This document shows positions 1 through 12,000 of a stretch of DNA of 64,000 nt, in pieces. A model generated the notes under the pieces. It searched no databases. It saw only the letters and a list, made by a program, of their open reading frames with translations, and was not told where the DNA came from. Numbering within the stretch: position 1 is the first letter of the stretch; each line of letters opens with the position of its first letter. The translations under genes were made by a program, and so were the position numbers. This stretch comes from Aplidium turbinatum. Lineage: Eukaryota > Chordata > Ascidiacea > Aplousobranchia > Polyclinidae. Where the stretch lies: NCBI GenBank assembly GCA_918807975.1, contig OU964919.1, positions 17,006,001-17,070,000 on the forward strand. The letters run 5' to 3'.

Positions 1-604
1 CAGTACGCAAAACTCAAGACTTTGAAAGTGAGTACCGTAGTGAAAGTTGCATATTCGCAGACCACCGAATGACAAGCATCCGTCAGCAATCAATCAACTC
101 TTGTGCTGTGGAGGTGCTGAAATCGCTGCTTCACCATCGACGATATTTCGTCAACGTGAAAAAGTTCGCATGATGGCATTGCAGAATGTTGAAGTGCAGA
201 ATGTTTTCCTTGGGCCAATTTATCGATGAGAAGCGTGACAAGGCGGAAGCATTGATCGCAGTTAAATCTTTTTCCTCCGGTAGCTACATCTGTCACAAGT
301 GAAATTTTGTGCAATACCATCACACAACATGCTTTTTGTATTTTGCCTAATATTTATTCAGTGGTGGCAGACACGACGGCGGTCAATACTGGTAAAAAGT
401 CGGGGGTAACAAACGTTTAGAATGCAGTAAAATCTTCAGAAGGTCAAAGAATGCACAGACAAAACGACGATCTCAGGTCAAACGACGATCAAATATGCAT
501 GATGGTGGCTTGTTCTGCATTTATGGATGTACCACACAATTTGAAGCATCTTTTGATTTATAAACAAGAAACCATATGAAACTCCAGATGGATAACGACT
601 GCCA

Positions 605-1234
605 ATGGCTATCTTCGCTTGTTTGTTTTCAATTGACAAGCTTTCTACAGCAGACAAGTCAAAACTGATCAAGTTAGTGTCCTACATCGTGTCTGTTTAC
701 GTTCCTTCATTTATAATGGTTCATTTAAAACCAAAGGCATGTGATGGATCATTCATTACTTTGTTTCAGCGAGATTTGCTTCTAGCATACCGGGGCATTG
801 AAGAAGAAGAAGTGATTGATGTAGTTTACAGATATTTCGTGGAACAGGGTTCTCAGTTGCTGTCTTCAGAAAACGAGACTTTGATTTTTTTTTCGCAGTC
901 TCCACCGTTTTCCCTTGAAATTGTGAAAATCTCTACTTCGCTTCCAGCAACCGTTGATATTCGAAATCTGTTGAAGAGCGGAGCAGCGAGGTTGAGGAAT
1001 TTTTTTCACACTTCAAAGCCACTTTGCAACATGCGTTATGTGCGCCCATGTATCCCATCTTTCTGGAGGCCAATTGATAACAATAATCGTTCCACTGAGC
1101 GACGAATCGGAAAGCTCAAAAATGTTATAGGAGAGCAAATTGGTGACGAAACCAACCGCTTACCGATTTGCGACTTCGTGCATTTTTGCGCAGCATGGAA
1201 TGATAGTGATTATAGTAGCGTTGTTTGCTGTTAA
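605..1234 (+). CDS. Unrecognised 209-codon ORF, possible transposon-derived gene
   Basis: An open frame from ATG to TAA, preceded by a second open stretch of 60 codons at 47-229 in another frame. I do not recognise it with confidence. Residues 15-100 contain VSYIVSVYVPSF, a Gly/Phe-rich DGSFITLFQ block and LLSSEN, a layout loosely like uncharacterised mobile-element proteins of invertebrates that read YI..VYAP.WF followed by a conserved helical block. The C-terminal half is basic and rich in Arg, Asn and Cys (FWRPIDNNNRSTERRIGKLK). No TIRs or splice sites were found that would define its limits. It could be a fragment of a transposase or a chance frame; the length and the 5' pieces favour a decayed mobile gene. 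Confidence 0.35.
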   Translation: MAIFACLFSIDKLSTADKSKLIKLVSYIVSVYVPSFIMVHLKPKACDGSFITLFQRDLLLAYRGIEEEEVIDVVYRYFVEQGSQLLSSENETLIFFSQSPPFSLEIVKISTSLPATVDIRNLLKSGAARLRNFFHTSKPLCNMRYVRPCIPSFWRPIDNNNRSTERRIGKLKNVIGEQIGDETNRLPICDFVHFCAAWNDSDYSSVVCC

Positions 1235-2736
1235 AGAGTTATTTTGTTATTAGAACCATCAGTTAATATAGGCAACACCATGAGAGAAATGAGCACGTCG
1301 AGAAATGTGAGCCGGTTTTGCAAAACCTCGTTCAGATATACAGTACTGCAAGATTAACTGTAGACATCACTAGCAAATAGCAAGTTTAACAGTATTGATT
1401 TCGTACTAGCAATATTTATCTTTGCAAATTCTCAGCTTTGCATTGGGTATACAATTGCTAAGTTTGCAACAGAACAGTTAGGCTACCTCGTCGAGACCAT
1501 TAAAGAAATATTACGAAAACGCACTTATTTAGGAGCAAAACAAGTACCGTGCATCATAAGTTGTAAAAAACGTTTTTTTCGATATAATTCGGTTTGCGGC
1601 GAAGATACGGCAAGGAAGTCTCCTAAGAAGGTATAGGAAAGCGGCCCTTGTTTCGTCTTCGTCGGAACTTTCCAAGTTAGCCAAATTGGTCTCACTCTCA
1701 ACTTTCATAATTTTTCCTTTTCTTAGCTTTGTAGCAGTAATGCAAGGTAAATTTGCAGCAACAGCTCTACTGAAGGAAAAAATTAAACTTGTAGCAACAC
1801 CTTGTGCATGCAAAATATCGTTTTTTCGATATAATTGGCTTTGCGGGGAAGATACGGCAATGAAGTCTCTAAAGAAGGTATAGGAAAGCGGCCCTTCTGC
1901 GCATTTTGACACCAATTTCGTCTCTCTACCATATTCCGCTACCGAGTTACGGGAAATCCCCTATTTTTAGCCCCACACGAATTTCGACCACGCGGTGCCA
2001 CATCTAAATGACGTCATAATGGAATAAAAATTACATTTTTCAAATCAGTGTCCAAAATCCCATCATACGCAAACCAGAACGTTTTTAATTTCGAAAGTGT
2101 GGAAAAAATGAAACACCCTAGTATTCATACCACCCTTGAATCTGTAGAACCTAAAAAGGTTTCGGGTGTGATTTTGTTTAAGTTTTTAAATTCCCCCAGA
2201 TGCTGTTCAGCTTTTCAAAAGTAGCCTACAACAACCATATACATTTGCATTCTAGAAGCTCCACACCAGATAAAACCGGGAAGCAAAGTTGGATCAGTTA
2301 CAGTTTCAGTTTAAATACATTGTTCTAAAATTTTCAAATTACTTCCAAATGTAATTAAATACATTTCAATTACAGAAATTAAATGTTTCAATCAGGGAGG
2401 TTTCAATATTTACGTTCTTCAATGATTTTTTACAGTTTAAAGACAGTAGAATTGCATGTGATAAAGACACCACAGTACATGTTCACTCACAAGTTCACGG
2501 AGGCACATCCATTCTACATCGTAGGCTATGTCATGCGTGCAACTTACCAAACGTAATTTGGACCAAAACTGGTTGAAATTACACGAAACAACAAAAAGTC
2601 TCAATTGCATATACTGTGTAATTAACTACAATTGTAATTGATCCAACTCTGCCAGGAAACAACTCAAAACAAACCATTCCGCAAGTCCACCAACACAAGA
2701 TTAAACACAGAATAAATAACAAATTAAATACATTAT
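1235..2736. other. Non-coding stretch with one short direct repeat
   Basis: No coding region was recognised. The only structure seen is the direct repeat at 1562-1896, listed separately. The part from about 2000 on lies downstream of the HBS1L polyadenylation candidates and is AT-rich with no clear elements. Confidence 0.5.
1562..1896. repeat. Pair of ~85-bp direct repeats
   Basis: The block at 1562-1650 recurs at 1810-1896 in the same orientation. Both contain tttcgatataatt, gaagatacggcaa and aggtataggaaagcggcc with a few substitutions. Repeat starts are about 247 bp apart. The intervening 160 bp are not repeated. Consistent with a local duplication or a degenerate two-unit satellite. Confidence 0.7.
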
Positions 2737-2898
2737 TTTATTTCACTGAGCAAGAATATGTACGTATCTGTAATAATGTATTTGAGCAACTTATAACTGA
2801 TCTTACGTGGTGCGGGTACTTAAACAGCCAAGCGAGGTCATTTGACATTGCTTAAATACTTTTAAGGAAATAAACATTTACCGATTTTTTTTTTTATT
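2737..2898 (-). promoter_or_regulatory. Candidate polyadenylation signals of HBS1L
   Basis: On the minus strand AATAAA occurs at 2893-2898 and again at 2737-2742, about 200 and 355 nt after the HBS1L stop codon. Either could end the transcript. This is position and motif only. Confidence 0.4.
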
Positions 2899-3095
2899 AA
2901 TTTAAGAATTCCATTCAATTCATTAGGTTAGCGCAGAAATGGCGGTTGAAGGAAATGCGAAGTCCAGAAGAGAGAGATTGGGAATCCCTGGCACAGGAAG
3001 AAAATAAGAAAAAAACAAAAACGCACAAATAATTTTGCAGTACGGCAATACAGTAGAACGCGATGACTCCACCAACAAATAATCGCGCCAACCCC

Positions 3096-6000
3096 CTAAG
3101 CTAGAAGCTTCGTCACGACGCAAGCTGCAATGGTGGAACCGCCGTAGCGCAAAGTAAAGCGACCCAACTCCTTCAAGCTGCCGTATTCTTCTAAGCAAAC
3201 AGGTCGAGCTACCTCGATGTGAACCAGAGCGTTATGACCCTGAGAAAAATAATCATAAGTGAGTATTATCATAATAATAATGTGTTTATAAATGGCGCTC
3301 TATCCATCGCAGATGTGCATTGATCTCAGCACTATAAAAAAAACACAGTGTCAGCTGTCAGGGCAGCCGTATAAAGGAGCACAAACCGTTATCCAACAAA
3401 AACTACCCCGGGACAGCAAAATCCGTCATTTTTGGTGGAAATGCTGTCAAAAATGTCGGATTTGCTGTCTGGGACGCTATTGGTGGGTCTGAAAGTGTTG
3501 ATTTAAACACTTTTTACTGAAAAAAACGACGATTTTCTTACCTTTAAAATCACTTTAGGTTTTTTTGTCACCACTTCCCCTGTGCTTTTGTTCAGTTGAG
3601 ATACAAGGCGTTTTATGACAGCAGGTTCAGACACCGCTTTGTAATGCAATTCAACAGGAAAACCTCTGGTAATTGGAACTTCAATGTTGAAAACTATTAT
3701 CCTAGAAACATATAAAAAAAAACTAAGATTTCATATCCCTTAAACGAGCAGCACTTCAATTCGTATTTTTCAGTATTCGATGAGTTGAAGTTTCAACTTA
3801 GATTAATACTTTGTGAGAACATAATTACGATTATACAGTTGGCTAATATGCTAGCGGAAATAAATGAAAACAAAATCACGTTTGAACATCAATCATACAA
3901 AATAATCTCATTGCATGCGACTTGTCGGCTAAAGGTCAGCATGTAGCATGTGTAGGTGGTGAAAGAACTCGTTGGAGCTGTCATCACGATTCGTGTTTTG
4001 CTTCTAAAGGGGGAAGTTCAGTTACATGTAAGACTGCCAAATTGTCAACGCTTTCAAAAAAAAAAATCAAACCAACCTTGCTTCTAGTCGTGTGATCGCA
4101 CGGATGGGGTTGTCCAAGTCGCAAACCACGCTCCCTCGGTTTATTTTCATTATGTCGACCCCGTGCAAAACAAGGGTAGCATGTTCCCCCACCAATGCAA
4201 ATTCAACTCGCCCCTTGTCGTCATTAGGTTCGACGCCTTTCACAAGACCCTTTTCTCCAGCGGGCATGACTAAGACCTGAAAGAATAAGAATTGATAGAC
4301 TTAATGCATCAGGAAACAAAATCTTATTGCTGTTCTGGTTCGTTTTTAATTGTGTACAAATATCCGGTGTGTGTACTTCACTATTAAAAAAGTCTTTAAG
4401 ATAATTGCTCAGAAAATGTTTAAGAAACTTATAAAACTTTCCTTTACAAAGATATCACGTAATTTAATCATTAACCATTGCATCTTTTGATTCATTGAAA
4501 TGCAGTGTTCTTCACCCGTTTTTTTTAATAAAACCCAGCCCACCTAGGTTTTATGGGCAAAAATGGTTGACTATTATTCATGCAATATGCATTCATAATG
4601 TAAAAAATCATGCTCCTTGGCAGTGAGATGCTGGTTGCTAACCTTGTTACAAAATTTTGATTTTTTTTTTCGTTTCTAGCAATAGTTGCAACAAAATTAA
4701 TGCTAAAAAATAACAATCTCGATAAACACCCAAAATTTGCATATTTATTTGATTACTTGTTGAAAATAAAACTTTTGAAAGTTTTGACATGTTGTGTCAC
4801 TGGTGTTGCCATCAGTTTTTTTCTTAACCAGCTTTGAAGTATTCTCAAATTGGTGCAGAATTCCTCATCTGTCAACACTGTTTTTGTAGATCTAGCCACG
4901 TTCTTTACTTTCTACGTTACAAATTTTGAAAAATATTCAATACACTACACAAGTATCAAGCTGTACACTGTGTGTACAGTGTTGTGCACATTTCGTCAGT
5001 CTTTGACTTCCATAACAAAGCTGTCACTTTAGGCAATCACAAAAAAAGCATTTTTTAACATCCCATCAGTGTGTTGTTCACCTTGGTATTCGGAGATATT
5101 CCGCCGGATTCAATTTTCCCACTGACGTATATTCCGCTTCCCTGGCCACGAAACACGTCATTGACACAAAACCTGAACGGGAAGTCAACGGGGCGCTGTG
5201 GAGACCGGAACTGGTCTATGACCTGTTAAGATATTTTACACGTTAACCTCGATAGCTCGCTAGCATGGGGATGGAGAAAGAAGTTGCAAAAGATAGCGAT
5301 CAATGGAGGAAAGCCATTCTGGACAAAACCGGGCAACTGTCGAGCATGCGGGAGAAACCGAGAAGTTAGAGTTTCTATGTCGTGTTTACGTACGGTATGA
5401 ATGATTGAACTTATAGATTGTCTGCAGTGGTAGCATGAAAGATATTAATGACCATTTGCGTGATACAAAATGCGACAGTAAAGGTGGCTTCGCTGGTCTA
5501 TTCACTTAGTAAGAAATTCACCATTTACTTGCTTTTTTTCAGTTGCGCAGACGAGCCCGGTGATAGGCACCATTAACCAAATTCTTCTACGATTGCAAGC
5601 AAATGATGAAAATCCAGGCAATATTTATTTATTCAAATTTTGAAGTCACTGACAAACAAAAGATCATGACAAAGGTGTGACAAAATAAAGGATGCCATTG
5701 GAAATTCGAGTCGGCAGACTGCTCAAGAGGTATAAAAGCTTGGAAGTTTAATACAACAAAGCAGCGCACTATGCATAGAACTACAGAATAAAACGTCCGG
5801 AAAAGGTCCAGCGAGAAGGTAGTGTCGAACGTAGGAATATCTTAGGCAACGTAGATATGGCAACAAAGTATCAAAGCAGCTAACTGCTAACTTCTGCTGA
5901 GCACCGCTTGACTGTTGCTAATATAATAACACAAAAACAGTAATAAAATGTGATGAGGATGGAAGAAATATTTACGATGCGTCTGCAAACGATGAGCTGA

Positions 6001-9000
6001 TGTAAAAAGAACTGATTTACTCGCAGGTAAATTAAAATTAGGTTTCTAACCTTTAAAAGGCAGGGGCCTTTATACCACGAAGTTAGTAAAGGTTCTCTAG
6101 AGTCCGTGATAAGATTTTCTCCCAGAAGACCGCTAACTGGCACATATGTGATGTCGCTATCTTTAAAGCCAGCTTGTTTTAAAAATTGCTTTAGTTTCTT
6201 TACAATTTCATCGAATCTGCAAAAAAATAATAATAAAATTTCGTATGGTAGAATAATTGGCACGACTAATTGGGCGTACCTATTGTAAGGTGAAACCGAA
6301 AAGATATGCCCTGGCGTATTCAAATTTGTATTTTGTGACTGAAGGATTATGCGAAAGTGAGCGAAATAGCGTCGGACTAGCATCTTATACAGACGCTATT
6401 TCTGCTTAACAACAAAGCAATTAATGATTGAATGAATCATATTGAATCAGTTCTACAGTTAAGAATTACCTTAGAAATACTATCAGAGCACACGCAATTA
6501 CAAATCACCTTTGTTTGGACCAGTTCACAGTGTCTAGTTTGTTGACTGCCACCGCAAGCTGGGACACGCCAAGCGATCGCACGAGCAATGCGTGCTCTCT
6601 GGTTTGGCCTCCTATCCCAAACCCAGCCTCAAACTCTCCAGTACTGGATCCAACCACCAACACTGCAACATCAGCCTGTGAAGCACCTGCAAAATTTGAA
6701 GTGACTTTAAGTCCAAGTACTTACAGGAAATAGATTAAAAAGTAGAGTTTTTTAGATAACAACATATTATTTGAAATGTCAACTGATTCCTTTTCGATCC
6801 AGACATCGCCCCGCCAAAGACGCTCTGTACATCAAAACTAGCTGATTTCTACAAATCATTAAAATATAGCAACGTTTATGCAAACTCTACCGAAAAGAGG
6901 TTTACCCAATGCTCAAATTTATAGAAAAAACGGTAGTTGAACAAAAGTATGTTGTTCCCTTCCATCACCTGTTATCATGTTTGGAATGAAGTCTCTGTGT
7001 CCTGGAGCATCCATCAAGGTAACGATCCGGTGATCAGTTTCAAAGTAATTATGCGCAACATCCATGGTTACTCCTCGAGCTCTTTCCTCCCCAGTTTCAT
7101 CCAGAACCCATGCATACGCAAATGAAGACTTTCCCAACTTCTTCGATTCCTGAATAGTCATAATGTGTCAATTTTTCAGATAAATTCAAATACAAAATAA
7201 TAAAGCGATAAATATGAATAATAAAGCTATGAAATTTAGATGCAAAGATTTTCAAGTATAAAAAACTGAGTAGTTTTTTTAATATCAAATATTTTATATA
7301 GTTAACGCATTCACAAAAGTAGGACTGTGTAAAGTACTGGTACCAATTTATTGAATACAGCTGAAGAGTTGTTCAGTGCTGCTATGACTTTCATGTTTAT
7401 GAAGAGCGCGATACAAAACATTTTGTCAAATAGAATACTTCAATTTTGCTTTATTATGTTGTTAGTTAACATTGCATAGAAGTTTTCAAGCTAAAATAAA
7501 CAACAAAAAATCTTACAAAACACATTGAGATCAAACCTGTTCATATTTGTGGATGATTCTTTTTGACACAACGCCTTTCTGGAAAAGGAGGTGTCCCATC
7601 ATGGTAGACTTCCCAGCATCAACATGACCAATAACGACCATGCTAATTTGATGCTTTTCATTCTCAGTACGATTTGCATATTCTTTCTGTGTAATATTGG
7701 GTCATTCCATATCAACTCAGCCACCCATGTATATGGCACCTCTCAGATTTTGCTGAAAAGTTGTCATACTATACCTTAGGCTACCAAACGAAAGAATCCT
7801 AAGTTTTAGATCAATATCTCAAACGGTTTTCACATGGCGGCCATTTGAATTTTGGGCGCTACCCTCGTTTTTGACTTGGGGGGGTAGCAAATAGCAATTT
7901 CAGCCATTTTCAGAGCCCCATAACTTTTATTGTAATTGTGGTAGAAGACTAAAAATTGCTGTGCTAGTTCATCATAAACTATACTACACAATTCAATAGT
8001 AACAAACAACATCTCTTGATGCATAAGTGTTAGGTGGGTCATCAAAATCCTGTTTTTTTGCCCCGTATAAGTGATTTTTTCAATTTTCAAATGCTTCTAC
8101 CACCCAAACCAATTAAAATATTTCTCTAAAACCTAATTATTTGTAATATTTGGAAACTTTTCTTCTGCCAACTTGAATTTGGGAGTTGTGGTGCCATTAA
8201 CAGAGATCTTATGGGGGTCTGAAAACCCTATCAGGCAGAAATGGCCCTTTTTTACCCCTATGTTTAGAGCCCCAAATGACCGTGTGGGCATTTTATGGTC
8301 ATGCTGAAATTTATACCAGACAAACACATACATTTATTCTTTCATTTCATGAAATAAAATGTTTGAGTATCAAACTCCTTCACTATAAATTTTATGTTTT
8401 TAAAATGTAACATTTTGGTCATTTTTGGCAAATAATCTCAAGTCCTTAATATAGGTTAGAGAAAATTCAACAATGCTTTATCATGAAAACAGTGAAAATA
8501 AGTAGGTTCTATGCTTAGTGATCATAAACATTGGAATGCTGACACTGTTGACCATTAATTTATGTTCAAAATGATGCTTTCACCTCTTCTCACCCATGAA
8601 AAAGTAGCCTACCCACCTGCAATCAATAAGCTATTATATAGAGATAAAATTGTAGGAAAATGATCTATCCGTTTTCAAAAAATAAATTGTTTTCAGTTTG
8701 CACTATAATTCTGCATTATGTAAAATGCTTAGCTCAAATCAGTATTCCAATTGTGCGGTTGTTGGTACACCACTCTCACCAAGCAGTGAACAATGCTTAG
8801 GGTCCTGTAGATGGGTCCACTTAGGAGTATTTTATTGGGTAGATTTCTAATTTGGCAAAATTTTCTATTTACCTCATTTTGTTTTTAAGATATTTATGAT
8901 TTTTGATTTGTCATACTTGATCCAATGTTACAGGCTACAGCACAAAATAAAAGGGAATGCATGATCCATCTTTGTGACTCACTCTTGTTACCTCATCTAA

Positions 9001-12000
9001 AACAGTTTATCCCGAATCTGCACAAAGTGATCTATTTTAGCGATGGTGCAGCTTCACAATATAAAAATTATAAGAACTTCACCAACCTGTGCTATCACAT
9101 TCACAAACATGACTTTGGTATTTCTGCTAAATGGCACTTTTTTGCCACTTCGCATGGGAAAAGCCCATGTGACGGAATTGGAGGCACTGTCAAGCGTTTT
9201 ACAGCACGTGCAAGTCTTCCGGCCCCCAATGCAAACCATATTTTGACACCATTACAGATGTTTGAATGGGCAACAACAAACATCAAAAACATTCAGTTCT
9301 TCTTCATTAGTGCAGACGGTGTTAAAAAAAATAAAGAAGACTATATTGTCTTCGTGTGCAGAACAAATCTGTGATGCAAAACGTTTGGATGAAGAACGCT
9401 TGCTTTCAGATCAATCAAAAATCTCAAGTCTGTTCCAACCAGGAATATACATTGCCTGTATCTATAATTAGTTAATTGGAAATATTATTGAACGTTCAGA
9501 TAAACATGGTGGATGTTTTCGTAAAATTCATGAAGCGTGTAAACAACATTTTGATGTGGCTGCCAGACCAAAGACAAATGCCTTGTTTGATGCCATTCCA
9601 ACATATAATTTGTTGTGTATGTGTACCAGAAACCTACGGACACAGTGCTCGAAAATACAAACTTAACCAAAAAGATTATGAAAATGTTGTGACACCACTT
9701 CCACAGTTTCTTGGACAATAGATGATATTCAAACTCAACTGAGCTGATTTAAGCTATGCATTTTACATAATGCAGAATTATAGTGCAAACTGAAAACAGT
9801 TTAATTTTTGAACACGACTTAATCATTTTCCTACAATTTTATCTCCACATCATAGCTTAATAGGGTGTGCCACTTTGTAACTTTTTTTTCATAACCAAGG
9901 TCTCAACCCATTTTGGGGTTCCTTTTAGGACCAAAAACTATCCCAAAAATAGATCAGAAAGAAAGAGAAGAGATCTATGTTCGTTTGCTTCTTCCTCGGT
10001 AATTATATTGAGTTGAACAAACTGCAGAGAATACATCATATCCCTATGACATGATAGCCCCTGTGATCAAAAGCATTGGTGCAGTGAGCCATGCACGATG
10101 GATGGCCAAATTACTATGTGAGTTAAAGCTTGCTCTGTATTCTCTTCAGTTTGTTCAACTCAATACAATTACCGAGGAAGAAGCAAACGAACATAGATCT
10201 CTTTCCTTGTTTTTGATATTATTTTATGTTCCTGCATGGATAACAGCACCTGATCCATTTGATGCTCCATATAACGATATCCATCTGCTTAAAACTCTTC
10301 TTCAATTTAAGAAAAAGAATAATCTTCCAGAATCTTTTTCAAAGTTCATTGCAGCAATGATAAACCGCCTTATGCAACATCTGTGGTATCTTAGTGAACC
10401 ATTTGTATTTTTGGTATTGTTTTCTGCATTATCGTCTGTGCAAGAAGAAAAATGTCATAAAGCATTGCTAAATTATAAACCGGCTTCTGAATCATCGTTG
10501 AAAAACTTGGGAAAATTAGTCACACCTGCAGAAATGACAATGTCAACCAACATGAATAACTTGTTTGGACCAGATTCTTGGCTTCCCAAAAATTTTTTGG
10601 GATAGTTTTAGGTCCTAAAAGGAACCCCAAAATGGGTTGAGACCTTGGTTATAAAAAAAGTTACAAAGTGGCACACCCTATAGCTTATTGATTACAGGTG
10701 GGTACTTTTTCATGGGTGAGAAGAGGTGAAAGCATCATTTTGAACATAAATTAATGGTCAACTATGTCAGCATTCCAATGTTTATGATCACTAAGCATAG
10801 AACCTACTTATTTTCACTGTTTTCATGATAAATCATTGTTGAATTTTCTCTAACCTACATTAAGGACTTGAGATTATTTGCCAAAAATGACCAAAATGTT
10901 ACATTTTAAAAACATAAAATTTATAGTGAAGGAGTTTGATACTCAAACATTTTATTTCATGAAATGAAAGAATAAATGTATGTGTTTGTCTGGTATAAAT
11001 TTCAGCATGACCATAAAATGCCCACACGGTCATTTGGGGCTCTAAACATAGGGGTAAAAAAGGGCCATTTCTGCCTGATAGGGTTTTCAGACCCCCATAA
11101 GATCTCTGCTAATGGCACCACAACTCCCAAATTCAAGTTGGCAGAAGAAAAGTTTCCAAATATTATAAATAATTAGGTTTTAGAGAAATATTTTGATTGG
11201 TTTGGGTGGTAGAAGCATTTGAAAATTGAAAAAATCACTTATACGGGGCAAAAAAACAGGATTTTGATGACCCACCTAACACTTATGCATCAAGAGATGT
11301 TATTTGTTACTATTGAATTGTGTAGTATAGTTTATGATGAACTAGCACAGCAATTTTTAGTCTTCTACCACAATTACAATAAAAGTTATGGGGCTCTGAA
11401 AATGGCTGAAATTGCTATTCGCTACTCCCCCAAGTCAAAAACGAGGGTAGCGCCTAAACTTCAAATGGCCGCCATAGGAAAACCGTTTGAGATATTGATC
11501 TAAAACTTAGGATTCTTTCGTTTGGTAGCCTAAGGCATAGTATGACAACTTTTCAGCAAAATCTGAGAGGTACCATATACAAGATATCTTCATATTGGCT
11601 GTTTTGATATGGAATGACCCTATTAAGATTAAAGAGGTGGATTACATGTGGAATATCAATCACACATTAATGCAATTGCGAAAAAACAAATAAATACAAT
11701 AACTACAATATGTAGACAACCAAACAAATTAAAAACACCTTTAAAAACACGTAGTAGGTTAGTTTTCAAATGAGATAAACTCGTTTTTCCTTATGTTATG
11801 AATATTATAATGCAAAATAAGAAAGTTTACAAGTCAAAAGAGAACTACACCTTATAATCAACTTGGTTCTTTAACTGCTTTGCAGGTGTAGTTGGAGTTG
11901 TTTCCAGGGAGTCCGTTTGCAAGGATAATTTTCTCAATGGAGTTGATGGATTGCTCCGCACAGCTTGTTCTCTTTTTTCAAGACTAAAATCACTGCTTCG

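Larger units (their letters stand above)
7699..11620. mobile_element. 3.9-kb fold-back DNA transposon in HBS1L intron 2
   Basis: The element starts GGGTCATTCCATATCAA at 7699 and ends with its reverse complement at 11620. It is flanked by TATT on both sides (7695-7698 and 11621-11624), a 4-bp target duplication. The terminal inverted repeats are unusually long: the arm 7699 to about 8745 matches the reverse complement of about 9740-11620 once a nested 0.8-kb element is subtracted, so each arm is about 1.05 kb. Between the arms lie pieces of a transposase on the plus strand. A 4-bp AT-rich duplication with a GGG start recalls Kolobok-like elements, but the superfamily is not certain. It lies antisense to HBS1L. 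Confidence 0.9.

Noticed and set aside
5880-6383. 167-codon minus-strand frame as a separate gene
   Set aside because: Its useful part is HBS1L exon 6 (6051-6216); the rest reads into introns past GT-AG borders.
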